Source: Martinezella rhizogenes (GTDB taxonomy: Bacteria; Pseudomonadota; Alphaproteobacteria; Rhizobiales; Rhizobiaceae). Taken from it: DNA of 64,000 bases. Positions 18,087 through 26,817 of the stretch are shown here, piece by piece. Position 1 is the stretch's first letter, and the number at the start of each line of letters is the position of its first letter. The stretch lies in NCBI RefSeq assembly GCF_007002745.1, contig NZ_SGNY01000001.1, positions 124,001 to 188,000 of the forward strand, given 5' to 3'. The notes beneath the pieces were generated by a model. It had not been told where the DNA came from, did no database searches, and saw nothing but the letters and a program-made list of their open reading frames with translations. The translations under genes were made by a program, and so were the position numbers.

Positions 18087-21002
18087 TTACGAAGCCCGCT
18101 TCGTCGGCTGGAACCGTTCCCGCAGCAGCTTCAGCGCCGCATCGCCCGAGACCGGGGTGCCGAACAGGAAACTCTGGCCGAAATGGCAGTTCATGCGGGA
18201 AAGCTCGGCCGCATCTTCAGGCGTTTCGATGCCTTCCGCAACCACCTGCATGTCGAGCGCCCGCGCCATGGCGATGACGGAGCGCAGGAGCACATTGCGT
18301 TTGTCGCTGGTATTGGCAACCAGCGCCTTGTCGAGCTTGATCGTGTCGAAGGGGAAACGGGTCAGATAGGCGAGTGACGAATAGCCCGTGCCGAAATCGT
18401 CCATGGCGAGGCTCAGGCCGGTTTCCTTCAGCTTGGAAAGCACAAGCCGCGCCTGTTCCGGGTTTTCCATGACGACGGATTCCGTCAGTTCCAGCTTCAG
18501 CTGCTGCGGATTGCAGCGCGTGCGGGTCAGCATGCCGCGCACGTCGTTATACAATTCGTTGTTCAGCAATTGCGCGCTGGAAATATTGACGGAGATGAAG
18601 ATCGGCATCTTCTCGATGGCATGTTGCCAGTCCATCAGGTCGGTTGCCGCCCGTTCCAGCGCGAACATGCCGAGCGGCTCGATCAGGCCGGAGGCTTCCG
18701 CGATGGGGATGAATTCGCTTGGCGGAATATTGCCGCGCTTGGGGTGTTCCCAGCGCATCAGGGCTTCAAAACCGGCCAGCTCACCGTCATCAAGTTTGAC
18801 GATCGGCTGATAGGCAAGCGACAGCTCCTTGCGCTCGATGGCGCGGCGAAGGTCGCTTTCCATCTGCAACCGGTCGGTGCCTGATGTGCGGAAGGCGGGG
18901 CGGAACGGCTCGACGCGGTTGCCGCCGGCGCGCTTGGCGCGGTACATGGCCAGCTCCGCATCGCTGAGCAGACCGGCCGCACTTTCCTGCTGGTCGATCC
19001 ACGAGACGAGGCCGATGGAGGCGGTGAGGATGATTTCGCGGTTGGCGAAATTGATCGGCACCATGATCGCCTTGTTCACCGCATCGGCAAAATCGGCGAC
19101 CCGCTGCGGATCGCGCTCCGAGGTCAGGATAAGGCCGAATTCATCACCACCAAGACGCGCCAGCGTATCCTGCGGTTTCAGCAGCCGGCGCAGACGCCGC
19201 GTCAGCGCGATGAGAATATTGTCGCCGGCGGCGATGCCCAGCGTATCGTTGACCAGCTTGTAACGGTCGATATCGATCGCCATCACCGTCGGGCGTACGC
19301 CCTCGCTATCGGGCGAGAGATTGAGGATCGATTGCAGGCGGTCAAGGAAGACCTGCCGGTTCGGAAGCCCGGTCAGATTGTCGTTCATCGCATCCTGCAA
19401 CAGCCGCTCGACCGAATTTTTCTGCTCGGTAATATCGGTGATGGTGCCGACGCAGCGGATGATTTCGCCGTTGGAGCCGAGAACCGGGCGGGCGCGGATT
19501 TGCAGCCAGTGGAAATGTCCGTCTTCGGCGCGAATGCGGAATTCGTGGTTGAGGCGGCCCTTGCGATGGTCGAGCAGCACGTCGAGTGTCGCCTTGAACC
19601 GGTCGCGATCATCAGGATGCAGGCGTGGCAGCCAGTTGCGCGCCGCACCATGCATGGTGCCGGGTTCGAGCCCCAGCCGGTTGGAAATGTCGGGCGTGGT
19701 GACGATACGGTCACGCGTCACATCCCAGTCCCAGACGGTATCGCCGCTGCCTGTAAGGGCCAGCGACTGGCGTTCGAGGTCGGAGAACAGACCCTGCTGA
19801 TAGGCGCTGCCGGCAAAGGCGTGCTGGATGACGGTAAAGCCGATCAGAAGAACGATCAGCACCAGCCCGCCGCCGAGCGCCGGCTGCACGATGTCGTTGT
19901 CCAGTTGCCCGGTCACCGTCAGCCAGCTACCGAACAGCCAGACGAGGATCAGCGCCCAGGAGGGAACCAGCAAGATGGCCCGGTCATATTTGTTGAAACC
20001 GAGATAGATGATGAGCGCGATGCCGGCGGTCGCCGTCAGGGCGAAGGATACGCGGGCAATGCCTGATGCGACCGAGGGATCGTAAATGGCAACGCCGAAC
20101 AGCAGCGCCAGACCCACCACCCAGGCAAAGGTCGCATAACCCAGATGCGCATGCCATCGGTTGAGATTGAGATAGGTGAAGAGGAAGACCACGAAGCTGG
20201 AGGCGAGCGCCACTTCCGCGCCCGCCCTCCATATTCGCTGATCGCTTGAGGTGACCGTGATGAGCTTTTCGAGAAATCCGAAATCGACGCAGATATAGGC
20301 CAGAACCGCCCAGGCGAGTGCGGCGGAGGCCGGCAGGACCGAAGTGCCCTTGACCACGAAAAGGATGGTCAAAAGCACGGCCAGCAGGCCGGCAATGCCA
20401 AGCACGATGCCGCGATAGAGCGTAAAGGCGTTGATCGTGTCCTTGTAGGCTTCCGGTTCCCAAAGGTAAAGCTGCGGCAGCTGCGGCGTGGAAAGCTCGG
20501 CAACGAAGGTGATGACGGAGCCGGGGTTGAGTGTGATGCGGAACACGTCGGCGTCAGGGCTCGGCTGCCGGTCAAGCGCAAAGCCCTCACTCGGCGTGAT
20601 CGCCATGATGCGCTGCGAGCCGAGATCGGGCCAGAACAGCTTGGAATTCACGAGGCGGAAATGCGGGGCGACGATGACGCGCTCCAGCTGCTCTTCTGAC
20701 ACGTTGGCGAGCGCGAAAACCGCCCAGTCGCCCTGGTGGTCGGTGGAACTGGCGCGCACCTCGATACGGCGGCGGATGCCGTCGGGGCCGGGCGCGGTCG
20801 AGACCTGAAAGGCTTCGCCCTGATTGGCATAGATATCGGTGGTGGCAGTCAGATCAAGCGCCGTGTCGTCACGGGAAATTTTCACCGGCTCGAAGGCGTA
20901 GGAATAGGAGGAGAAAAGCAGAAACAGCAGGAAAAACGGCACGGCCAGCGCGATTGCCGCCAGACGTTTCGTGAGGCATGGCTCATGGTGAATGTAGGTC
21001 AT
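18087..21002 (-). CDS. Membrane GGDEF/EAL cyclic-di-GMP protein with PAS domain
   Basis: From ATG 21002 the product has 971 aa; the ATG overlaps the stop of the upstream GNAT gene (ATGA). The order is a signal/first helix (about 12-35), a periplasmic sensor domain to about 190, seven membrane helices (about 195-400, 7TMR-DISM-like), a PAS/PAC region (about 425-550), GGDEF at 618-622 (intact) and EAL (intact 'GFEALMRWEH', 'ELTESVV', 'DDFGTGYSSLAYL', 'VVAEGIET'). Both active sites look complete, so it may make and/or break cyclic-di-GMP in response to an outside signal. The signal is unknown. A longer open frame to 21272 lies inside the GNAT gene. Confidence 0.92.
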   Translation of the reverse strand: MTYIHHEPCLTKRLAAIALAVPFFLLFLLFSSYSYAFEPVKISRDDTALDLTATTDIYANQGEAFQVSTAPGPDGIRRRIEVRASSTDHQGDWAVFALANVSEEQLERVIVAPHFRLVNSKLFWPDLGSQRIMAITPSEGFALDRQPSPDADVFRITLNPGSVITFVAELSTPQLPQLYLWEPEAYKDTINAFTLYRGIVLGIAGLLAVLLTILFVVKGTSVLPASAALAWAVLAYICVDFGFLEKLITVTSSDQRIWRAGAEVALASSFVVFLFTYLNLNRWHAHLGYATFAWVVGLALLFGVAIYDPSVASGIARVSFALTATAGIALIIYLGFNKYDRAILLVPSWALILVWLFGSWLTVTGQLDNDIVQPALGGGLVLIVLLIGFTVIQHAFAGSAYQQGLFSDLERQSLALTGSGDTVWDWDVTRDRIVTTPDISNRLGLEPGTMHGAARNWLPRLHPDDRDRFKATLDVLLDHRKGRLNHEFRIRAEDGHFHWLQIRARPVLGSNGEIIRCVGTITDITEQKNSVERLLQDAMNDNLTGLPNRQVFLDRLQSILNLSPDSEGVRPTVMAIDIDRYKLVNDTLGIAAGDNILIALTRRLRRLLKPQDTLARLGGDEFGLILTSERDPQRVADFADAVNKAIMVPINFANREIILTASIGLVSWIDQQESAAGLLSDAELAMYRAKRAGGNRVEPFRPAFRTSGTDRLQMESDLRRAIERKELSLAYQPIVKLDDGELAGFEALMRWEHPKRGNIPPSEFIPIAEASGLIEPLGMFALERAATDLMDWQHAIEKMPIFISVNISSAQLLNNELYNDVRGMLTRTRCNPQQLKLELTESVVMENPEQARLVLSKLKETGLSLAMDDFGTGYSSLAYLTRFPFDTIKLDKALVANTSDKRNVLLRSVIAMARALDMQVVAEGIETPEDAAELSRMNCHFGQSFLFGTPVSGDAALKLLRERFQPTKRAS

Positions 21003-21598
21003 GTATCGTACTTCGTTCCGCCGGAGCTTTGCTTGTCGGCAAGAAGGGAAAACATCATATGATCCCGCCATTGGCCATTGATTTTCAGATATTCCCGCAA
21101 GAGGCCTTCCCGCTGGAAACCGGCATTTTCGAGAAGCCGGATGCTTTTGAAGTTTTCCGGAATACAGGCTGCCTCGATACGGTGCAACTGAAGTCCGTTG
21201 AAGATGTATGGTATTACCAATTTTAATGCGGCAGACATATGGCCTCGTGCCGCGTGCCGTTCGCCCGTCCAATAGCCAATCATGCAGCTCTGCGCGGCAC
21301 CCCGGCGGATATAACCAATGGTGATGCCGCCGACGAGCAGGGTCTCTTTTTCGAACAGCAAGAACGAGACGGCGGTGCCGGAGGAAAACTCCTGTCCGTT
21401 GCGCACCACGCGCATCCGAAACGAGCCTTCGGTCAGTTCATCAGGGCGCCAGGTGGGTTCCCAGGGCTGAAGAAACTGCCGGCTTTCGGAGCGCAGCACA
21501 TGCCATTGCTTGAAATCGCTGTAGCGCGGCAGTCTGAGAAGATGGTCGGCGCTGCGCAGTTCAGGCGTGTCGTTATGTCGGGAAAGAAAACGCAGCAT
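20999..21598 (-). CDS. GNAT N-acetyltransferase (RimJ/RimL type)
   Basis: The protein has 199 aa. It has the Acetyltransf_3 layout: 'LRLPRYSDFKQWHVLR' at the start, 'GGITIGYIRRGAAQSCMIGYW', an acetyl-CoA region 'ARGHMSAALKLVIPYIF' and 'LHRIEAACIPENFKSIRLLENAGF', which is a typical RimJ/RimL C-terminal signature. These enzymes acetylate ribosomal protein N-termini or other amines; the target here is unknown. It overlaps the GGDEF/EAL gene by 4 bases, an odd pairing that suggests co-translation. It starts 33 bases after the M16 peptidase gene. Confidence 0.9.
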   Translation of the reverse strand: MLRFLSRHNDTPELRSADHLLRLPRYSDFKQWHVLRSESRQFLQPWEPTWRPDELTEGSFRMRVVRNGQEFSSGTAVSFLLFEKETLLVGGITIGYIRRGAAQSCMIGYWTGERHAARGHMSAALKLVIPYIFNGLQLHRIEAACIPENFKSIRLLENAGFQREGLLREYLKINGQWRDHMMFSLLADKQSSGGTKYDT

Positions 21599-21631
21599 TC
21601 ACCATCCCTGTGCGGAAGAAACCGCCATGTC

Positions 21632-22930
21632 TCAGCCGTTCGCCTTTATCCTTGCAGGCTGCTGCGCAGAAAGCGCGGCAGTGATGTCTGAAAGAGGCGG
21701 CAGATGTTCAAGCGGGCCAATTGCGGACAATGTTGGAACTGTATCGAAAAACAGCCGTCCCGCAAGATCGGTCAGGCGTTCACGCGTGATGTCGCCGAGG
21801 CGCTCCATCATCTCCTCATTGGGAATGGGCCGGCCGTAAAGCATCATCTGCCGGGCCATCTGGCCGGCACGGGCGGCCGGGCTTTCCTGACCCATCAGCA
21901 ATTGCGCGCGGATCTGCGCCCGGGCGCGGTCGATTTCTTCCTGATGGATGGTCTGCGACGATTTGCGCAGCTCATCGAGTATGACGGGCACCAGTTCCGG
22001 CAGGTCGTTGGCGCCGGTCGCCGCATGCACGCCGAAGATGCCGGTATCGGAAAAGCCCCAATGGAAGGCATAGACCGAATAGCAGAGGCCGCGATATTCG
22101 CGCACTTCCTGGAACAGGCGGGAGGACATGCCGCCGCCGAGAATATTGGCAAGGATCTGCGAGCAATAAAAATCGCGGGCGTGATAGGCCTTGCCCTCGA
22201 AGCCCAGCAGCACCTGCGCGTCCATGAGATCGCGGGTTTCGCGGATTTCGCCACCGGTATAGATCGCTTTTTCCATGACCGGCGTGGCAATGGGCATCTG
22301 CGGCAGCGAGGCGAAACGCTCTTCCACCTGCTTGACGAAGCTTTCGTGATCGACAGCACCGGCCGCGACGACGAAGATGCGATCCGTCGTGTAATTGCGG
22401 GCGAGATAATGCCTGATCTGGCCTGTCGTGAAGGATTGTACGGTATCAGGCGTGCCGAGGATCGGCCGGCCGATTGTCTGGTCGCGATAGGCGACACCGG
22501 AGAAATTGTCGAAGATCACGTCATCGGGCGTATCGGTCGCAGCGCCGATCTCCTGGAGGATGACGTTTTTCTCCCGCTCCAGTTCCTCTTCGTCGAAGAG
22601 CGATTCCGTCAGGATGTCGGCAAGGATATCGACGGCGAGCGGAACATGGTCCTTGAGGACGCGGGCGTAGTAGGAGGTGGTTTCCGTCGATGTCGCGGCG
22701 TTGACTTCGCCGCCGACATTTTCGATCTCTTCGGCGATCTGCCGGGCGGTGCGCCGCGCCGTGCCCTTGAACGCCATATGCTCGAGTAGATGGGCGATGC
22801 CGTGTTCGGCAGTCGTCTCGTTGCGGGACCCGGATTTGATCCACACCCCAAGAGCAACGCTTTCGAGATGCGGCATTCTTTCCGTCACAACGGTCAACCC
22901 GGACGAAAGCCGGGTCACATTAACTCTCAT
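21632..22930 (-). CDS. M16 family zinc peptidase (mitochondrial processing peptidase-like)
   Basis: The protein has 432 aa. The inverted zinc motif HxxEH is HLLEH (His47, Glu50, His51) within 'EHGIAHLLEHMAFKGTARR', and a downstream Glu is in 'EVNAATSTETTSYYARVL'. This is the pitrilysin/MPP-beta-like single-domain pair architecture of alphaproteobacterial M16B enzymes. ATG 22930 is preferred over TTG 22936 because a GGAAAGA site precedes it. It lies 21 bases after thrC on the same strand, a conserved Rhizobiales pair. The physiological substrate is not known. Confidence 0.93.
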   Translation of the reverse strand: MRVNVTRLSSGLTVVTERMPHLESVALGVWIKSGSRNETTAEHGIAHLLEHMAFKGTARRTARQIAEEIENVGGEVNAATSTETTSYYARVLKDHVPLAVDILADILTESLFDEEELEREKNVILQEIGAATDTPDDVIFDNFSGVAYRDQTIGRPILGTPDTVQSFTTGQIRHYLARNYTTDRIFVVAAGAVDHESFVKQVEERFASLPQMPIATPVMEKAIYTGGEIRETRDLMDAQVLLGFEGKAYHARDFYCSQILANILGGGMSSRLFQEVREYRGLCYSVYAFHWGFSDTGIFGVHAATGANDLPELVPVILDELRKSSQTIHQEEIDRARAQIRAQLLMGQESPAARAGQMARQMMLYGRPIPNEEMMERLGDITRERLTDLAGRLFFDTVPTLSAIGPLEHLPPLSDITAALSAQQPARIKANG

Positions 22931-22951
22931 ACTCAACGTCTTTCCGCGTCT

Positions 22952-24349
22952 CTATTTGCCGGCGCGTGCATGTTGGCCGATGAAGGTTTCCACGGCTTTC
23001 AGCTCTGCGTCCAGAATGTCGAAACGCTCCTCCCGGTTCATAATGTCAGCTAGCCATACTGGAAGCGCCGGGTCGATTGCGCAAGCGGATTTTACAGCGG
23101 CCGGGAATTTAGCCGGGTGGGCGGTAGACAGAACCACCATCGGGCTTCCCGCTTTTTCGTGCTTTTCCGCCACGAAAACACCGGTCGCCGTATGCGGGTC
23201 GATCAGGTATCCGGTTTTCTCAAGCGTCTCGCGAATAGTCGCCGCCACCTGCTTTTCGGTGGCGCGGCCGGCGCGGAAATCCTTCTTGATGAATTTCAGT
23301 GCCTTCGGCGGAATTTCAAACGCGCCGGACTGCTTCAGACCGTCCATAGATGCCTTCACCGCCGCGGAATCGCGGTCATAGGCTTCAAACAGCAGGCGTT
23401 CGAAGTTGGACGAAATCTGGATGTCCATCGAAGGCGAGGTGGTGGGCTTGACGCCGCGCATCTCGTAACGGCCGGTCTTCAGGGTGCGCGCCAGAATGTC
23501 GTTGTCATTGGTGGCGATGACCAGCTTGTCGATCGGCAGGCCCATCTTCTTGGCGACGTAACCCGCAAAGATATCGCCGAAATTGCCGGTCGGAACGGTG
23601 AAGGACACCTTCCGGTCAGGGCCGCCGAGCGACAGCGACGCGGTGAAGTAATAAACCACCTGCGCCATGATGCGCGCCCAGTTGATGGAGTTGACGCCGG
23701 AAAGCTTCACGCCGTCGCGGAACTTCACGTCGTTGAACATTTCTTTGACCAGCGTCTGGCAATCGTCGAAATTGCCGTTGATCGCCAGCGCATGCACGTT
23801 GGAAGCGGTGGAGGTCGTCATCTGGCGCTGTTGCACCGGGGAAACCTTGCCGTTCGGGAAAAGGATGAAGATGTCAGTGCGCTCGCGCCCGGCAAAGGCG
23901 TCGATCGCAGCGCCACCGGTGTCGCCGGACGTGGCGCCGACGATGGTGGCGCGTTCGCCGCGCTCAGTCAGCGTATAGTCCATCAGGCGGGCGAGAAGCT
24001 GCATCGCCACGTCCTTGAAGGCGAGCGTGGTGCCGTGGAAAAGCTCCAGCACGAAAGTGTTCGGGCCGGTCTGCGTCAGCGGCACGACGGCCGGATGGCG
24101 GAACGTCGAATAGGCGTCGTCGATCATCGCCCTGAACTTGTCGGCCGGAATTTCGCCGCCGGTGAAGCGATAGAGAACCTCGAATGCGACGTCCTGATAG
24201 GATTTGCCGCGCAGGTTGCGGATTTCCTTCTTCGTCATGGAAGGCCACTCACGCGGCACGTAAAGCCCGCCGTCACGGCCAAGGCCCGCCAGAAGCGCGT
24301 CGCAGAAACCAAGCGAAGGGGCGGCACCCCGGGTCGATACATATTTCAC
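22952..24349 (-). CDS. thrC: Threonine synthase
   Basis: This PLP enzyme converts O-phosphohomoserine to threonine. The product has 465 aa, the long type with an N-terminal extension ('KYVSTRGAAPSLGFCDALLA'). The PLP lysine is in 'TTLAFKDVAMQLL', the Ser/Thr-Gly phosphate loop is 'VGATSGDTGGAAIDAF', and 'VPTGNFGDIFAGYVAKKMG' is the second PLP-phosphate loop. The start is GTG 24349. A perfect 16-base tandem duplication lies directly upstream and holds AAGGACAAGGGA, possibly doubling the ribosome-binding region. Its pathway partner thrB is at 12088. Confidence 0.96.
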   Translation of the reverse strand: MKYVSTRGAAPSLGFCDALLAGLGRDGGLYVPREWPSMTKKEIRNLRGKSYQDVAFEVLYRFTGGEIPADKFRAMIDDAYSTFRHPAVVPLTQTGPNTFVLELFHGTTLAFKDVAMQLLARLMDYTLTERGERATIVGATSGDTGGAAIDAFAGRERTDIFILFPNGKVSPVQQRQMTTSTASNVHALAINGNFDDCQTLVKEMFNDVKFRDGVKLSGVNSINWARIMAQVVYYFTASLSLGGPDRKVSFTVPTGNFGDIFAGYVAKKMGLPIDKLVIATNDNDILARTLKTGRYEMRGVKPTTSPSMDIQISSNFERLLFEAYDRDSAAVKASMDGLKQSGAFEIPPKALKFIKKDFRAGRATEKQVAATIRETLEKTGYLIDPHTATGVFVAEKHEKAGSPMVVLSTAHPAKFPAAVKSACAIDPALPVWLADIMNREERFDILDAELKAVETFIGQHARAGK

Positions 24350-24358
24350 GAGATAGTC

Positions 24359-24390
24359 CCTTGTCCTTAACCGGCCTTGTCCTTAACCGG
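24359..24390 (-). repeat. 16-base tandem duplication in the thrC leader
   Basis: CCTTGTCCTTAACCGG occurs twice in direct tandem (24359-24374 and 24375-24390), 9 bases from the thrC start. On the thrC strand each copy reads ccggttaaggacaagg, so an AAGGA-like site is duplicated. It may be a recent slippage event or a regulatory site. I see no threonine leader peptide or known riboswitch near it. Confidence 0.6.
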
Positions 24391-24610
24391 TATGTCCGTC
24401 GCCGATCTTCGGCATCTTTTCCAGCAGCGTCTCACGGAAATGAGGCGATTGGCGAGGTAATGAAGGGCTTTTTTGAAAATTCAAGCAAAACCGAACATGC
24501 CAATCGATTTTTTCCGGCGTCGCTGCTATAGACCATCGCCAACCTGCGTGAAAGGTCAATAAACAGCGTCTCCGGTTCGGTTCCGGGACAATGGAGAGGG
24601 AATTAGAAGA

Positions 24611-25183
24611 GTGTCAGGGAATTTCTTGCGTTTGTCCGCCGCGATGTCGCTTCTGGCCGTCGTTGCAGGGTGCAATTCCTCCAATCCAGCGGACTCGCTT
24701 GCCGTCAACCCTCCGGCGGCGCAGGCCAATGCCGTTGCCCCCGTGGTGCAGGCCAACTGCCCGACGGTCACGGTTCTCGACGCCAGCGCCGTCCACCGCG
24801 TTTATGCCGGCGGCGCCAAGGATGATCCGCAGAAGCTTGCCTATCAGGTCTCGCTGTCAGATACGACGCGCTCCTGCACCGCAAACGAAACGACGCTGAC
24901 CGTGAACGTGCTGGCCCAGGGCCGTCTCGTTCCCGGCCCGATGGCCAAGCCCGGCCGCGTGACGGTTCCGATCCGCGTGACGGTGAAGGACGGTGACGGC
25001 GAAATCTACGGCGAAACGACCAATTTCGCCATCGATGTCCCAGCAGGCGCCGCCGGCACGCAGTTCATCTTCAACAATGACCACGTTGCCATTCCCAATG
25101 GACCGGGCGGCGCACCGAAGTCGGTCAACGTCTATATCGGCTTCGGCGGCGAGAGCGCCAAGGCAAAGACCAGGCGCCGGTGA
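24611..25183 (+). CDS. Lipoprotein of unknown function
   Basis: The protein has 190 aa from GTG 24611. The signal peptide ends in a lipobox, LAVVAGC, so Cys is lipidated. The mature part is a low-complexity Ala/Pro linker followed by a beta-rich region with two further cysteines ('ANCPTVTVLDAS' and 'TTRSCTANETTLTV'). A final segment ('GTQFIFNNDHVAIPNG') resembles conserved rhizobial lipoproteins. I cannot name the family. It is divergent from thrC and convergent with brnA. Confidence 0.8.
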   Translation: MSGNFLRLSAAMSLLAVVAGCNSSNPADSLAVNPPAAQANAVAPVVQANCPTVTVLDASAVHRVYAGGAKDDPQKLAYQVSLSDTTRSCTANETTLTVNVLAQGRLVPGPMAKPGRVTVPIRVTVKDGDGEIYGETTNFAIDVPAGAAGTQFIFNNDHVAIPNGPGGAPKSVNVYIGFGGESAKAKTRRR

Positions 25184-25251
25184 TTTGAAGGGCTAGATGA
25201 AAAAAACCGGAGGCTGCTTTTGCAGGCTCCGGCCTTGAACGGAATATGGGG

Positions 25252-25566
25252 TTAAATTCCAGCAGCCTTTCGTAGCGCGTCATTGATGCGGCTCTGCCAC
25301 CCTCTGCCGCCCTCGCGGAAACTCTCCAGCACGTCCTCATCGAGACGTAAAGTCACCTGTTTTTTTGGCTTATCAAGCGCAGGGCGACCACGTGACTTTC
25401 GGTACTCGTCGACGGCCTCGAAGAAGGCGGGGGGAAGAACGTCGCGCGCGGGGCGCATATTAGAAAGTTCCTCTTCCGTCATTTCCGGGAAGTCGACCGC
25501 GTTCCAGTCCGCTTCGGTATAGCCGAGTCCGGGTTTGAATTCTTTCAGTTTTGCAGCTTTGGCCAT
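25252..25566 (-). CDS. brnA: BrnA-type antitoxin
   Basis: From ATG 25566 (AGAAGG upstream) the product has 104 aa. Its C-terminal half, 'KKQVTLRLDEDVLESFREGGRGWQSRIN', is a ribbon-helix-helix DNA-binding domain typical of BrnA antitoxins, and the N-terminal half would wrap the toxin. It overlaps the brnT gene by 22 bases on the same strand. By analogy with known BrnTA systems it neutralises BrnT and autoregulates the operon through operator repeats (see 25829-25866). A frame extension to 25599 lies inside brnT. Confidence 0.88.
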   Translation of the reverse strand: MAKAAKLKEFKPGLGYTEADWNAVDFPEMTEEELSNMRPARDVLPPAFFEAVDEYRKSRGRPALDKPKKQVTLRLDEDVLESFREGGRGWQSRINDALRKAAGI

Positions 25567-25823
25567 GGCAGCATCCTTCTTTCCTGGGAACTCGCCCAAC
25601 GGAAGCTGATGATGGATATCGCTTCTGTTCCGACAGTCGCAAAAATAACAGCCACAGTCCCGTTCCGGAAATGTCCTATCGCCTTGAAGCGCGAACTTCC
25701 CGATCCGGCCTGGCTTTTCTCGATGATGGCGTTCTCCCAGTCAAAGCCATCGATATCTGCAAAGTCGAAGCCGTGCTTCTCGATATTGGCGAGCCTCTTG
25801 GGCTCGTCCCATATGACTTTCAT
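25545..25823 (-). CDS. brnT: BrnT-type ribonuclease toxin
   Basis: The protein has 92 aa. Family features: 'WDEPKRLANIEKHGFDFADID' at the start (BrnT N-terminal signature with K-H), 'RFKAIGHFRNGTVAVIFATVG' in the middle and 'ISIISFRWASSQERRML' at the end. BrnT has a RelE-like fold and cuts RNA without needing the ribosome. It is first in the operon with brnA overlapping downstream, the standard BrnTA order. The region upstream is AT-rich with paired palindromes. Confidence 0.9.
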   Translation of the reverse strand: MKVIWDEPKRLANIEKHGFDFADIDGFDWENAIIEKSQAGSGSSRFKAIGHFRNGTVAVIFATVGTEAISIISFRWASSQERRMLPWPKLQN

Positions 25824-25828
25824 GAATT

Positions 25829-25866
25829 AATGTAGCTACATTTATTAAAAGATCAATGTAGCTATT
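25829..25866 (-). promoter_or_regulatory. Candidate BrnA operator: paired TGTAGCTA sites
   Basis: AATGTAGCTACATT (25829-25842) is a perfect 14-base palindrome. A second near copy, AATGTAGCTATT, lies at 25855-25866; the core repeats are 26 bases apart. Both are just upstream of brnT in an AT-rich island (ttattaaaag). This is what a ribbon-helix-helix autoregulator such as BrnA would bind; binding is inferred. Confidence 0.65.
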
Positions 25867-25894
25867 CAGATCATGAAAGAAGCGCTTTCACAAC

Positions 25895-26584
25895 TCAGAA
25901 AGCGCCTTCCCACTCCGCCATTGCCGCAATCACGGCGGGCAGGTCCTGCATGCGCGAAATCACCGTTTCCGCGCCGGCATCGGTCAGCCGGTCGGCGTGG
26001 CTCGGATAGGTGTGGGATGCGCCAGTAAAGCCGATGACGCGCATGCCTGCGGCCCTCGCGCCATGGATGCCGTGTACGGAATCCTCGATGACGACCGCGC
26101 GATCGGGCGAGACGCCGAACTGGGTGGCACCATGCAGGAAGATGTCGGGCTTCGGCTTCACGCGGTCGGCGCCGAGGTCCTTGGCAGAATAGATATGCGG
26201 CGCGAAATAGGGCTTCAGGCCGACTTTCGTCAGCATCATGTCGAGGCGGTGGCTGGAAGAGTTCGAGCAGATGCAGCGCGGTGTCGTCAGGCGCGACAGC
26301 GCGAATTTAACACCCTCGATGATCTTCACGTCGCGTTCCAGCCGCATGTCGAGCAGCTTTTCCGACTTGTCGAGCAGCGACGCGGAGAGCGGAATGCTGG
26401 CTTCGCTTTCCACCTGCAGAAGAATGTTCTTCCAGGTCATGCCGGCAAAGCGCTCGCCCATTTCTTCGACGGAGATCGGATAACCGGCCTCGGTCAGAAG
26501 GCGGGATTCCACCTGCGCCGCGATGATTTCGGAATCGACCAGAACGCCGTCGCAGTCGAAAATAATGAGGTCGAAGCCGCTCAT
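25895..26584 (-). CDS. HAD-superfamily phosphatase
   Basis: The protein has 229 aa. Motif I is 'LIIFDCDGVLVDSEIIAA', motif II is 'RCICSNSSSHRLDMM', motif III has Lys-Pro in 'ADRVKPKPDIFLH', and motif IV is 'AVVIEDSVHGIHGARAAGM'. All four HAD motifs are intact with an alpha-helical cap (subfamily IA, beta-phosphoglucomutase/6-phosphogluconate phosphatase-like). The substrate is not determined. GGGAGCGCCC precedes ATG 26584. It is not clearly in an operon; brnT lies downstream on the same strand beyond a short regulatory gap. Confidence 0.9.
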   Translation of the reverse strand: MSGFDLIIFDCDGVLVDSEIIAAQVESRLLTEAGYPISVEEMGERFAGMTWKNILLQVESEASIPLSASLLDKSEKLLDMRLERDVKIIEGVKFALSRLTTPRCICSNSSSHRLDMMLTKVGLKPYFAPHIYSAKDLGADRVKPKPDIFLHGATQFGVSPDRAVVIEDSVHGIHGARAAGMRVIGFTGASHTYPSHADRLTDAGAETVISRMQDLPAVIAAMAEWEGAF

Positions 26585-26817
26585 GGGCGCTCCCTGTATC
26601 GAATGTGCCTGGAAAAAGTGATGCCGGGCTTTTAGACCATGTCCGCGCCAAGCTCAACCGGCTCACCCGCAAGGGTCGGTCCCGCCGGGCTCATAGCTTG
26701 CCAGTGCCGGACACGGGGAACGCATAAGCGGCTGAGGGATCTAGAATATTCGCCATTGCTTTTTCCCGCCTGTAAAAACCGCTACACAGTCGCGCGGCAT
26801 ATGCGTTATGGGATATT

